This document shows positions 1 to 10,759 of a stretch of 64,000 nt of DNA, in pieces. This stretch comes from Rhodobacterales bacterium HKCCE4037. Its GTDB lineage: Bacteria; Pseudomonadota; Alphaproteobacteria; Rhodobacterales; Rhodobacteraceae. Within the stretch, counting starts at the first letter, position 1; each line of letters begins with the position of its first letter. The stretch lies in the NCBI GenBank assembly GCA_015689645.1, contig WVSM01000003.1:62001-126000 (forward strand), read 5' to 3'. The notes under the pieces were generated by a model. That model saw only the letters and a program-made list of their open reading frames with translations. It ran no database searches and had not been told where the DNA came from. A program made the position numbers and the translations under genes.

Positions 1-965
1 CCGAAAGAGTCTCCACCGCGGCCAGGCTGTCGTTATAGGCCGGCCCGCCCACCAGGGAGAAGCCGGTGAGCGATACAAGCGCGTCCACCCTGCCCTCGCC
101 GAAATAGGCGTCGATCGCCGGTCGACCGTCGAGGCCCGAGGCGAAGGCGGGCAGGACGCGCAGGCCCTTCGCCTCCAGCCCACGGATCGCGGCGTCGTAG
201 TGCGCGGCGTCCCCGGCGAGGATGTAGCTGCGCAGCATCAGCACGCCAACCGTGCCGACCGCGTCCCTGGGCCCGGGGATGCGGGCGGGATCGGTCGTGA
301 TGCCGTTGCCGGCCAGGTCCGGGTGGTAAAGCCCGACTTCGGGGTATTCGACCGGCGCCTTGGCGGTCCGCTGCGCGAAATCGGGGCGCGCGGCATAACG
401 GCCGAGAAGGAAGCGCAGCATCTCCTCGATGTTCTCGTCGGAGCCGCCGAGCCAGTATTGCATCGACAGGAACCACGCGCGCAGGTCCTGCGCCTTGCCC
501 GGGATCAGGCGGAGGATCTTGGGCAGGCGACGCAGCATCTTCATCTGCTTGGCGCCGGATGCGCCGGACGGCTTCGCGCTGCCCCGCAGCCGCTTCAGCA
601 GCTTCATCGCCGCGCTGGAGGGGGCCGACATGTCCAGCTCGCCCATCTTAGTGGCTTTCACCACGGCGGGATCTGCGATCAGCCCGACGACCGCATCGCA
701 GCTCGCCCTGCGGGCGATGATGTGGGGCAGGATCGCCTGCACGTGTTCTTCGATGAAGAGCAGGTTGGCGACGATCAGGTCGGCGCTGTCCACCGCGGCG
801 CGCGCCTCGGCCAGCGCGGCGGGGTCGCCCGACCATGTGCCGGCAGCGTGAACCGTGATCTCAAGACCCGGGAAATCCGGCCCAAGACGCTCCGCCACCC
901 GGGCGCAGGGCCCGGCGGTGTGGGCGTCCAGCGTGACGATGGCCACGCGGTAGGGACGGATCACC

Positions 966-976
<11 letters not shown>
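1..976 (-). CDS. bchH: Magnesium chelatase subunit H, N-terminal part (cut by window edge)
   Basis: BchH binds protoporphyrin IX and, with BchI and BchD, inserts Mg2+ in the first committed step of bacteriochlorophyll synthesis. The frame is open from the ATG at 976-974 to the left edge, about 325 codons of a protein normally near 1200 residues. It begins [19 protein letters not shown], the usual BchH start, and continues with the conserved [10 protein letters not shown] and [13 protein letters not shown] segments. The start overlaps the bchB stop by 11 bases, so translation is probably coupled within bchFNBH. The C-terminus, and the bchL/bchM genes that usually follow, lie outside the window. 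Identification is firm; only the truncation limits it. Confidence 0.95.
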
Positions 977-4260
<3,284 letters not shown>

Positions 4261-4314
4261 GTAAAGCTTTCCTGACAGTCCTCACCGTCAATGGTATGAC
4301 TCTCCATTGCCGTG

Positions 4315-4332
4315 TGTCAACTTTTCCTTACA
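4315..4332. promoter_or_regulatory. PpsR/CrtJ box 1 (bchF-aerR)
   Basis: TGT-N12-ACA palindrome (TGTCAACTTTTCCTTACA), the known PpsR/CrtJ operator form, 55 bases upstream of bchF. It is paired with box 2, 124 bases away start to start, so cooperative binding by looping is possible. The match is exact; binding is inferred. Confidence 0.85.
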
Positions 4333-4438
4333 CCATGGCCCCATCTCGCAACGCCACTGCAGGTAACTGACACGCGCGGCAGATTCTGTATATTTCTCAG
4401 ATATATAAATAGATTTCACCGCAAGAAGCGCGCGCCAC

Positions 4439-4456
4439 TGTCAGTTTTCTTTGACA
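4439..4456. promoter_or_regulatory. PpsR/CrtJ box 2 (bchF-aerR)
   Basis: TGTCAGTTTTCTTTGACA has perfect 5-base arms (TGTCA/TGACA) and TGT-N12-ACA spacing. It lies 38 bases before the first possible aerR ATG and 86 bases before the better-supported one. It may control aerR directly and bchF at a distance. Confidence 0.85.
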
Positions 4457-4541
4457 TTTCCCGAATCTAATCTGACACTGGTAGGGTCAAACGATGCATA
4501 AGCGGGGTGAAGGCCTCGCGGTGGCCGGGAGGGTCAACCGA

Positions 4542-5336
4542 ATGCGTGACAGCACGAATTCAAGACACTACTCGCCACAGGCCGACTTCTGGATCGACAA
4601 GGTGGCCAGCCGGGCGCTGGCGGTGGTGGCGCGCGAAAAGAATGGCAGGGCGAAGGCGGCGGACCCTGAACTTCTCGTTTTGATGCGTTCGTGTCTTCTC
4701 AACGGCGACCGTGAAGCATGCCATTCAACCCTGCTGGCGATGACCGAAAGCGGCGTTTCCAGAGAAGACGTGGCCGACCTCTACATTCCCGAACTTGCAC
4801 GCAAACTCGGGGAGGAATGGTGTCGCGACGAGATCAGTTTTGCCACTGTAACCATCGGCTCATCCAAATTGCAGGCGCTCTTGCGCGAACTGGGGCCGGA
4901 ATGGCGATCCGACCATCGCAGCGGTCCGGACGCGCCGTCGGCGTTGGTTTTGCTGGAGAAAGACGAAAACCATACACTCGGCGCGCAAGTGCTGGCTGGC
5001 CAACTCCGCCGTAAGGGGTTCAGTGTCAAAGTCATGCTCTCCGCGGATCGCGATGAAATCGAACAGACAACGGCGCGATCCCGGTACGACGTCGTGATGA
5101 TTTCCACCTCCAGGCCCGAGACGATTGAACCCGTGCGCAAACTCGTGAACCTCGTGCGCGCCGTCATGCCGAGGCCTACCCCCATCGTTCTGGGAGGAGC
5201 GATTGAAGGGCGCGGCCTTGACATCAGGTCTCTCTCGGGGGCGGATTACGTAACCAATAATGTTGACGAGGCGCTGCGGCTGTGCGGCTTGGAAAAGTTC
5301 ATCCAAAAGGACGCACGTCTGACACGCAGGAGATAG
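4542..5336 (+). CDS. aerR: Cobalamin-binding antirepressor of PpsR (AerR/PpaA)
   Basis: AerR/PpaA proteins bind vitamin B12 and modify PpsR/CrtJ DNA binding. The 264-residue form starts at the ATG at 4542 because GGAGGG lies eight bases before it. An in-frame ATG at 4494, with a poor ribosome site, would add 16 residues. The C-terminal half is a B12-binding fold: DENHTLGAQVLAGQL carries His144 (numbered from 4542), the expected cobalt ligand, followed by RKGFSVKVMLS and VLGGAIEGRGL. The N-terminal half is the helical AerR/PpaA region. It is just upstream of ppsR and divergent from bchF. Confidence 0.92.
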   Translation: MRDSTNSRHYSPQADFWIDKVASRALAVVAREKNGRAKAADPELLVLMRSCLLNGDREACHSTLLAMTESGVSREDVADLYIPELARKLGEEWCRDEISFATVTIGSSKLQALLRELGPEWRSDHRSGPDAPSALVLLEKDENHTLGAQVLAGQLRRKGFSVKVMLSADRDEIEQTTARSRYDVVMISTSRPETIEPVRKLVNLVRAVMPRPTPIVLGGAIEGRGLDIRSLSGADYVTNNVDEALRLCGLEKFIQKDARLTRRR

Positions 5337-5362
5337 GGCAATGACACCGCGACGCGCCAGCA

Positions 5363-5384
5363 GGCGCCTTGAAACCAAGGCGCC
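5363..5384 (+). promoter_or_regulatory. Hairpin covering the ppsR ribosome-binding site
   Basis: GGCGCCTTG (5363-5371), loop AAAC, CAAGGCGCC (5376-5384): a perfect 9-base-pair stem. The AAGG at 5377-5380, seven bases before the ppsR ATG, is the only Shine-Dalgarno candidate and lies inside the 3' arm. Folding would hide it. Base pairing is read directly; the regulatory role is inferred. Confidence 0.6.
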
Positions 5385-5387
5385 GTC

Positions 5388-6806
5388 ATGACGTCGCGAG
5401 GCGCCAAATACTGGAGCAGCGGGGCGATCCCGCTCATCGCTCCGGAGATCCTTGGCAACATCATTGCCGAAATTTCGGACATCGGTATCGTCATTTCCGA
5501 TGAGGGCCGGGTGCTGGCCGTCATGATCAACCCATCCAATGCCGAATTTTCCGCCCTCGACATCGCCGAGGGCAAGGACATGCGCGCCCTCCTGACGTTC
5601 GAAAGCATCCGCAAGTTCGAAGAGCGGCTGGAGAACTTTCTGAACGATGCCCCCGTGGTGCGGCCGCTGGAACTGAACCACACGAGTGCGGACGGCAAGG
5701 TCGAGATGCCCGTGCGTTACTCGTTTCACAGGATAGGCCCCGACGGGGCGATCCTGTTGCTGGGTCGTGACCTGCGACCGATCGCCGAGATGCAGCAGCA
5801 ACTCGTGCAAGCCCAACTCGCGCTCGAACGGGACTACGAGGTCCAGCGCGAATACGATACAAGGTTCCGCGTGCTTCTGGAGGCCACTCAAGACGCCGTG
5901 GTTTTCATTTCGCTTGGAACCGGCCTGATGACAGACGTCAATGCGCTGGCCGCCAAGGTTTTTGGCCGCAGCCGGAACGATCTGGTGGGCACTCGATTGG
6001 TTGACCGGTTCGAGAGCAGGCGCAAGGGCACTCTGCTCGAGGAACTCCAGGCCCAGGCCATGTCCGAGCATCCGGGCCCGGTCGTCGTCCGCTTGTCCGG
6101 CGGCGATGAAGAGGTGCGCCTCCGCCCCACAGCGTTCCGCGCCGCAGGCGAGCGCTTCCTGATTTTACGGGTTGAATCCGTCGAAAGCACCGATGTCGGC
6201 GCTGACGGTCTGAGCCGCAACCTTCTGGCGCTTTTTGACCATGGCCCGGACGGGATAGTTTTCACCAACGACGCAGGCGCGATCCTGTCCCTCAACGAAG
6301 GGTTCCTCAGCCAGATCGAGGCGGCCCACGATCTCAAGGTCAGGGGACGCAATTTTTCCGAATTCCTTGATCGAGGTTCGGTCGACCTGAAGGTACTTAC
6401 CGAGAACGCGCAGCGCACCGGCAGCATGCGCGCTTACGTGACAAAGCTGGTCGGGGACTTCACGTCGCCACGCTCGGCCGAAATCTCCGTCACCGCGCTC
6501 AAGGCGGGGGGAGATACGGTCTTTGCCTTCGTGATCCGGGACCTCAGCCGGGGCGAAACCCAGCGGCCGTCGATTGTGCCGGTTTCCGATGACAACGTCC
6601 GGTCGCTGATGGAGCTTGTGGGCTCCGCCACGCTGAAGGAAATCGTCGCCGAGACGACGAACGTGGTTGAACGCATGTGCATCGAAACCGCCGTCGAACT
6701 AACCATGAATAACCGCGTTGCGGCGGCCGACATGCTCGGGTTGTCGCGCCAGTCGCTCTACGTGAAATTGCGCAAATATGGCTTGCTCAAGCGCGACGAA
6801 GACTGA
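5388..6806 (+). CDS. ppsR: Redox/light-responsive photosynthesis repressor PpsR (CrtJ)
   Basis: PpsR represses bch, crt and puc-type genes by binding TGT-N12-ACA under oxygen or light. The 472-residue protein has an N-terminal PAS-like region (about 20-135), a Q-linker helix (MQQQLVQAQLALERDYEVQ), PAS domains at about 155-265 and 275-390, and a C-terminal Fis-type helix-turn-helix (NRVAAADMLGLSRQSLYVKLRKYGL). The helix-turn-helix region carries the conserved redox cysteine (VVERMCIETAV). This is the only cysteine in the protein: the second cysteine of Rhodobacter PpsR, in the inter-PAS region, is absent. Translation may be limited by the hairpin over its ribosome site. It follows aerR with a 51-base gap. 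Confidence 0.96.
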   Translation: MTSRGAKYWSSGAIPLIAPEILGNIIAEISDIGIVISDEGRVLAVMINPSNAEFSALDIAEGKDMRALLTFESIRKFEERLENFLNDAPVVRPLELNHTSADGKVEMPVRYSFHRIGPDGAILLLGRDLRPIAEMQQQLVQAQLALERDYEVQREYDTRFRVLLEATQDAVVFISLGTGLMTDVNALAAKVFGRSRNDLVGTRLVDRFESRRKGTLLEELQAQAMSEHPGPVVVRLSGGDEEVRLRPTAFRAAGERFLILRVESVESTDVGADGLSRNLLALFDHGPDGIVFTNDAGAILSLNEGFLSQIEAAHDLKVRGRNFSEFLDRGSVDLKVLTENAQRTGSMRAYVTKLVGDFTSPRSAEISVTALKAGGDTVFAFVIRDLSRGETQRPSIVPVSDDNVRSLMELVGSATLKEIVAETTNVVERMCIETAVELTMNNRVAAADMLGLSRQSLYVKLRKYGLLKRDED

Positions 6807-6814
6807 ACCCCTAC

Positions 6815-6832
6815 TGTAAGGCCTGATTTACA
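6815..6832. promoter_or_regulatory. PpsR/CrtJ box 3 (bchG upstream)
   Basis: TGT-N12-ACA (TGTAAGGCCTGATTTACA) directly after the ppsR stop. It is 35 bases, start to start, from box 4. Confidence 0.8.
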
Positions 6833-6849
6833 CTTGCCGCGACTCGGTG

Positions 6850-6867
6850 TGTCACCTTAAGCTGACA
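6850..6867. promoter_or_regulatory. PpsR/CrtJ box 4, adjoining the bchG start
   Basis: TGTCACCTTAAGCTGACA has perfect TGTCA/TGACA arms. It ends two bases before the bchG ATG, so the operator occupies the whole ribosome-binding region. Confidence 0.8.
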
Positions 6868-6869
6868 CC

Positions 6870-7778
6870 ATGTCCGACCTAGCAAACCTGACAGTTTTTC
6901 CGCCGCGCCGCTGGCCTGAGCCGCGCGCGTTGCTGACTCTTCTGAAACCGATCACCTGGTTCCCGCCGATGTGGGCCTATCTCTGCGGCCTTGTTGCCTC
7001 CGGCCAGCCATTCTCAGGCCAATGGGGACTGGTCCTGCTCGGTGTCGTTCTGGCAGGACCCGTGGTCTGTGGCATGAGCCAGGCGGCGAATGATTGGTGC
7101 GACCGAGACGTCGACGCCATCAACGAACCGGACCGCCCGATCCCGTCGGGGCGCGTGCCCGGCCGTTGGGGTCTTTGGGTGGCGGTGGCGATGTCGGCGC
7201 TGTCCCTCGCCATCGGCTGGCAGCTCGGACCCTACGGATTCACCGCAACATGCCTTGGCGTTCTCGCGGCCTGGGCCTACTCCGCCGAGCCCGTGAGGCT
7301 GAAGCGTTCCGGCATTCTGGGGCCCGGCCTTGTCGGCCTGAGCTACGAGACCTTGCCATGGATCACCGGCGCTGCGGTCCTGACTGCAGGCGCACCTGCG
7401 CCGGAGGTCATGGGCATCGCCATTCTTTATGGCATCGGTGCCCATGGGATCATGACGCTTAACGATTTCAAGGCCTTGCAGGGCGACACGGAAACCGGCG
7501 TGCGGTCGCTGCCCGTTACCTTGGGCCCGAAGCGCGCCGCCCGCGTGGCTTGCGTCGTCATGGCTGTATCGCAAGTGGCCGTCATCGCGCTCCTCGCCCT
7601 CTGGGACAGGCCCCTGCATGCGCTCGCCATTGCTGTATTGCTCACGCTCCAAGCGGTTGCGATGCGCGTGATGCTGGAAGACCCCAAGGCGAAGGCGCCA
7701 TGGTACAATGGAACAGGCGTCCTGCTTTATATCACCGGAATGATGGTCGCGGCCTTCGCCCTTCGGGGTCTGGCATGA
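6870..7778 (+). CDS. bchG: Bacteriochlorophyll synthase (geranylgeranyl transferase)
   Basis: BchG attaches the geranylgeranyl tail to bacteriochlorophyllide a in the membrane. The 302-residue UbiA-family protein has the Mg2+/diphosphate motif NDWCDRDVD (from Asn74) followed by NEPDRPIPSGR, and the second aspartate-rich region at GIMTLNDFKALQGD. About eight hydrophobic helices are visible. The N-terminus RALLTLLKPITWFPPMWAYLCG is typical of BchG, supporting the ATG at 6870 although no Shine-Dalgarno precedes it. Its stop overlaps the next start as ATGA. Two PpsR boxes lie just upstream. Confidence 0.96.
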   Translation: MSDLANLTVFPPRRWPEPRALLTLLKPITWFPPMWAYLCGLVASGQPFSGQWGLVLLGVVLAGPVVCGMSQAANDWCDRDVDAINEPDRPIPSGRVPGRWGLWVAVAMSALSLAIGWQLGPYGFTATCLGVLAAWAYSAEPVRLKRSGILGPGLVGLSYETLPWITGAAVLTAGAPAPEVMGIAILYGIGAHGIMTLNDFKALQGDTETGVRSLPVTLGPKRAARVACVVMAVSQVAVIALLALWDRPLHALAIAVLLTLQAVAMRVMLEDPKAKAPWYNGTGVLLYITGMMVAAFALRGLA

Positions 7779-9019
7779 CAGCCGGCTGGGGCACCCTGGT
7801 ACGGCTTTGCCTCGCGAACGCCGCGATTGGCGGTATGGCGGCCCTTCCAGTCAATCTGTTCAACAGGCTCATGACGGTGGAACTCGCCCTGCCTGCGCTG
7901 CTGCCGGGTCTTCTCGTCGCGCTGCATTACGCCGTGCAGCTGACGCGCCCGGCCTGGGGCCACCGCTCCGATGCGCGGGGCGGGCGCACCCCTTTCATTC
8001 TCGGCGGGATCGCCCTTGTCGGTCTTGGCCTGATCCTGACCGCCTGGGGCATCGCGGCGCTCAGCGGAGCCACTGCCTTGCTGGTCTGGATCTTGGCCTA
8101 TGCGCTTATCGGCCTTGGCATCGGGGCCGGAGGAACGTCGTTCCTCGCGCTTCTCGCCACCGCGGCACCGGATGCCCGCAAGGGAGCGGCGGCGACGCTG
8201 GCGTGGCTCATGCTGATCCTTGGCGCCATCGTGACCTCCATCGGAACCGGCATTGCACTTGAACCCTATTCATCCGAGCGCCTGCTGACAGTGGTCGCTT
8301 GCGTCGCCGGGATCGCCTTCCTGGTATCGGCCGTCGCCGTCGTGGGCGTTGAACGCCACCTCGGAACCGTCTCCCCCGCGCGCGATGCAAAGCTCATGCC
8401 TGCCCTCCGCGCCACATGGGCGGACCCGGCTGCACGCGCCTTCACCGGCTTCGTTTTCCTGTCGATCCTTGCTTTCTACCTCTCCGAACTGGTGCTGGAA
8501 CCCTTCATGGGGCATGTCCACGGGCTTGGCCCGGAAACATCCACGAAGATATCCGGCGCCAAGGATGGCGCAGCACTGCTCGGAATGATCGGCGCGGGGA
8601 TGCTGTCGACTTTGAGGTTCGGCTCATTGAGGCTCTGGGCGATCACCGGCTGCGTGATCTCTGCACTCGGCCTCGTTGGTCTGGGCGCCGGGCTGGCCGT
8701 GATGCCCTTTACCATGATCCTTGGTCTCGGAAACGGGCTGTTCGTGGTCGGTGCGATCGGCTCAATGATGCGCCTCGCCGCCGCACAGCCGGGGGCCACC
8801 GGCACGCGCATGGGCGTCTTCGGCGCGGCGCAAGCCATCGCCGCTGGATTGGCGGGGCTGCTGGCCACCGGCATCCTCGACGCGGCCCGCATCGCATTGC
8901 CGCTCGACACTGCCTATGCCGTGGTCTTCGGGCTCGAAGCTGTCCTGTTCATTGCCGCCGCCCTTATGGCCGGACGGCTCATCACCGCGCCTCAGCCGGC
9001 GCTTGTCCCGGGGGAATAA
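7775..9019 (+). CDS. PucC/LhaA-family major facilitator (Bch2)
   Basis: A 414-residue membrane protein of about twelve helices in the BCH1/PucC branch of the major facilitator superfamily. This family is tied to light-harvesting complex assembly or pigment handling and is commonly found between bchG and bchP (ORF428-type). The loop WGHRSDARGGRTPFILGG after helix 2 is the family signature. The ATG at 7775 overlaps the bchG stop by 4 bases. It ends one base before the bchP start. Transported substrate, if any, is not established for the family. Confidence 0.88.
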   Translation: MTAGWGTLVRLCLANAAIGGMAALPVNLFNRLMTVELALPALLPGLLVALHYAVQLTRPAWGHRSDARGGRTPFILGGIALVGLGLILTAWGIAALSGATALLVWILAYALIGLGIGAGGTSFLALLATAAPDARKGAAATLAWLMLILGAIVTSIGTGIALEPYSSERLLTVVACVAGIAFLVSAVAVVGVERHLGTVSPARDAKLMPALRATWADPAARAFTGFVFLSILAFYLSELVLEPFMGHVHGLGPETSTKISGAKDGAALLGMIGAGMLSTLRFGSLRLWAITGCVISALGLVGLGAGLAVMPFTMILGLGNGLFVVGAIGSMMRLAAAQPGATGTRMGVFGAAQAIAAGLAGLLATGILDAARIALPLDTAYAVVFGLEAVLFIAAALMAGRLITAPQPALVPGE

Positions 9020-9020
9020 C

Positions 9021-10199
9021 ATGTTCGATGTCGTCGTTGTCGGAGGTGGTCCATCGGGAGCCACGGCCGCAGAAGATCTCGCCCGCTCGGGCCATTCGGT
9101 CGCGCTTCTGGACCGTGAGGGGCGGATCAAGCCTTGTGGTGGCGCCATCCCACCCCGGCTGATCCGCGATTTTCATATCCCGGACACCCAGTTGGTGGCC
9201 AAGATCACCACGGCGCGCATGATCTCCCCCAAGGGGCGCCGGGTCGACATTCCGATCGAGAACGGCTTCGTCGGCATGGTCGACCGTGAGGACTTCGACG
9301 ATTTCCTCCGGGTCCGGGCGGCGGAAGCCGGGGCGGAGCGGTTCACCGGGACATACACGAAAATCACCCGCGAGGGCGGGCACCCCACCGTGCATTATCG
9401 TGACAAGGCCAGTGGCGAGGCGCGCACCCTGCCCTGCCGCCTCGTGATCGGCGCGGATGGCGCACGCTCAAACGTCGCGCGGGACGAGGTACCGGGCGGC
9501 GATGCCATTCCTTACGTCATCGCCTACCACGAGATCATCGAGGCCCCTGGCCCCGTCGGTGATTACCACCCGGACCGCTGCGACGTGGTCTATGACGGGA
9601 CGATCTCGCCCGATTTCTACGGCTGGGTCTTTCCGCATGGGACAAAGGCCAGCGTCGGCATGGGCTCGATGGTCAAGGGCGTTGATCTCAAGGAAGCGAC
9701 TGCGGCCCTGCGCACGGCCTCCGGCCTCAGCGAGTGCCAGACGATCCGCAAGGAAGGTGCACCGATCCCTCTGAAGCCGCTGGACCGCTGGGACAACGGG
9801 TCGGACGTGGTGCTGGCCGGGGATGCTGCGGGGGTCGTGGCCCCGTCCTCCGGCGAGGGGATCTATTACGCGATGGTGGGCGGCCGGGTCGCGGCAACGG
9901 CCGCTGCGGCCTGCCTGACCACGGGTCGGGCCAAGGACCTGCGGCTCGCCCGCCAACTCTTCATGCGCGAACACAAGCAGGTCTTTCGCGTCCTCGGCGC
10001 CATGCAGAACGCCTATTACAGGTCCGACGAACGTCGCGAACGGTTCGTCTCTCTCTGTCACGACATCGACGTGCAGCGCCTGACCTTCGAAGCCTACATG
10101 AACAAGGAACTGGTGAAGGCCCGGCCTCTTGCGCACGTCAAGATCGGGTTGAAGAACATCGCGCACCTCTGGGGGCTGGTCCGGCCAGAGCGCGTATGA
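9021..10199 (+). CDS. bchP: Geranylgeranyl reductase
   Basis: BchP reduces the geranylgeranyl tail of bacteriochlorophyll to phytyl in three steps. The 392-residue flavoprotein begins with the FAD-binding VVVGGGPSGATAAEDLA, and has LVIGADGARSNVAR and the second flavin motif VVLAGDAAGVVAPSSGEGI. A longer frame extends upstream into the previous gene, but MFDVVVVGGG at 9021 places the dinucleotide fold right at the N-terminus as in homologues. The stop overlaps the idi start as ATGA. Confidence 0.96.
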   Translation: MFDVVVVGGGPSGATAAEDLARSGHSVALLDREGRIKPCGGAIPPRLIRDFHIPDTQLVAKITTARMISPKGRRVDIPIENGFVGMVDREDFDDFLRVRAAEAGAERFTGTYTKITREGGHPTVHYRDKASGEARTLPCRLVIGADGARSNVARDEVPGGDAIPYVIAYHEIIEAPGPVGDYHPDRCDVVYDGTISPDFYGWVFPHGTKASVGMGSMVKGVDLKEATAALRTASGLSECQTIRKEGAPIPLKPLDRWDNGSDVVLAGDAAGVVAPSSGEGIYYAMVGGRVAATAAAACLTTGRAKDLRLARQLFMREHKQVFRVLGAMQNAYYRSDERRERFVSLCHDIDVQRLTFEAYMNKELVKARPLAHVKIGLKNIAHLWGLVRPERV

Positions 10200-10726
10200 C
10201 CGAAAAGATCCCAGCCTGGGTAGATGGCGAGCTTGCACCGGTCGGCAAGTTGGACGTGCATCAACGCGGCCTGCGTCACAAGGCGGTCAGTGTCTTCGTG
10301 ATGCGCGGGACCGACGTGCTGATCCAGCAACGCGCGCTGTCGAAGTACCATACCCCCGGCCTCTGGGCGAACACCTGCTGCACGCATCCACGCTGGGGCG
10401 AGGATGCAGGCGTCTGTGCGGTTCGGCGGCTGGACGAGGAACTGGGGATCACCGGTCTCGCGCCAGTCTGGAAGGGCCGTGTGGAATACCGCGCCGATGT
10501 TGGCGGCGGCCTGATCGAGCATGAGGTCGTGGAGATCTTCACGGCTCAGGTGTCGGGATCGCTTGGTCTTGATCCGGATCCTTCAGAGGTGATGGCAACC
10601 AAGTGGGTCGACATCTACGAGTTGGCGGCCCGCGTGACCCGTCATCCGGCGGAGTTTACCCCATGGCTGCAGATCTATCTGGATCAGCACCTCGACTTGA
10701 TCTTCGGAGACCTCGCGCGGGTTTGA
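10196..10726 (+). CDS. idi: Isopentenyl-diphosphate delta-isomerase, type I
   Basis: Interconverts isopentenyl and dimethylallyl diphosphate, feeding carotenoid and pigment-tail synthesis. The 176-residue Nudix-fold protein has the catalytic cysteine motif WANTCCTHPRWGE and the metal-binding RRLDEELGI. EHEVVEIF carries the further conserved glutamate. It is the last gene of bchG-bch2-bchP-idi and converges on dxs with a 33-base gap. Confidence 0.95.
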   Translation: MTEKIPAWVDGELAPVGKLDVHQRGLRHKAVSVFVMRGTDVLIQQRALSKYHTPGLWANTCCTHPRWGEDAGVCAVRRLDEELGITGLAPVWKGRVEYRADVGGGLIEHEVVEIFTAQVSGSLGLDPDPSEVMATKWVDIYELAARVTRHPAEFTPWLQIYLDQHLDLIFGDLARV

Positions 10727-10759
10727 TGCATAAGCGCCGTGCGCCCCTTTCAGACCCTG

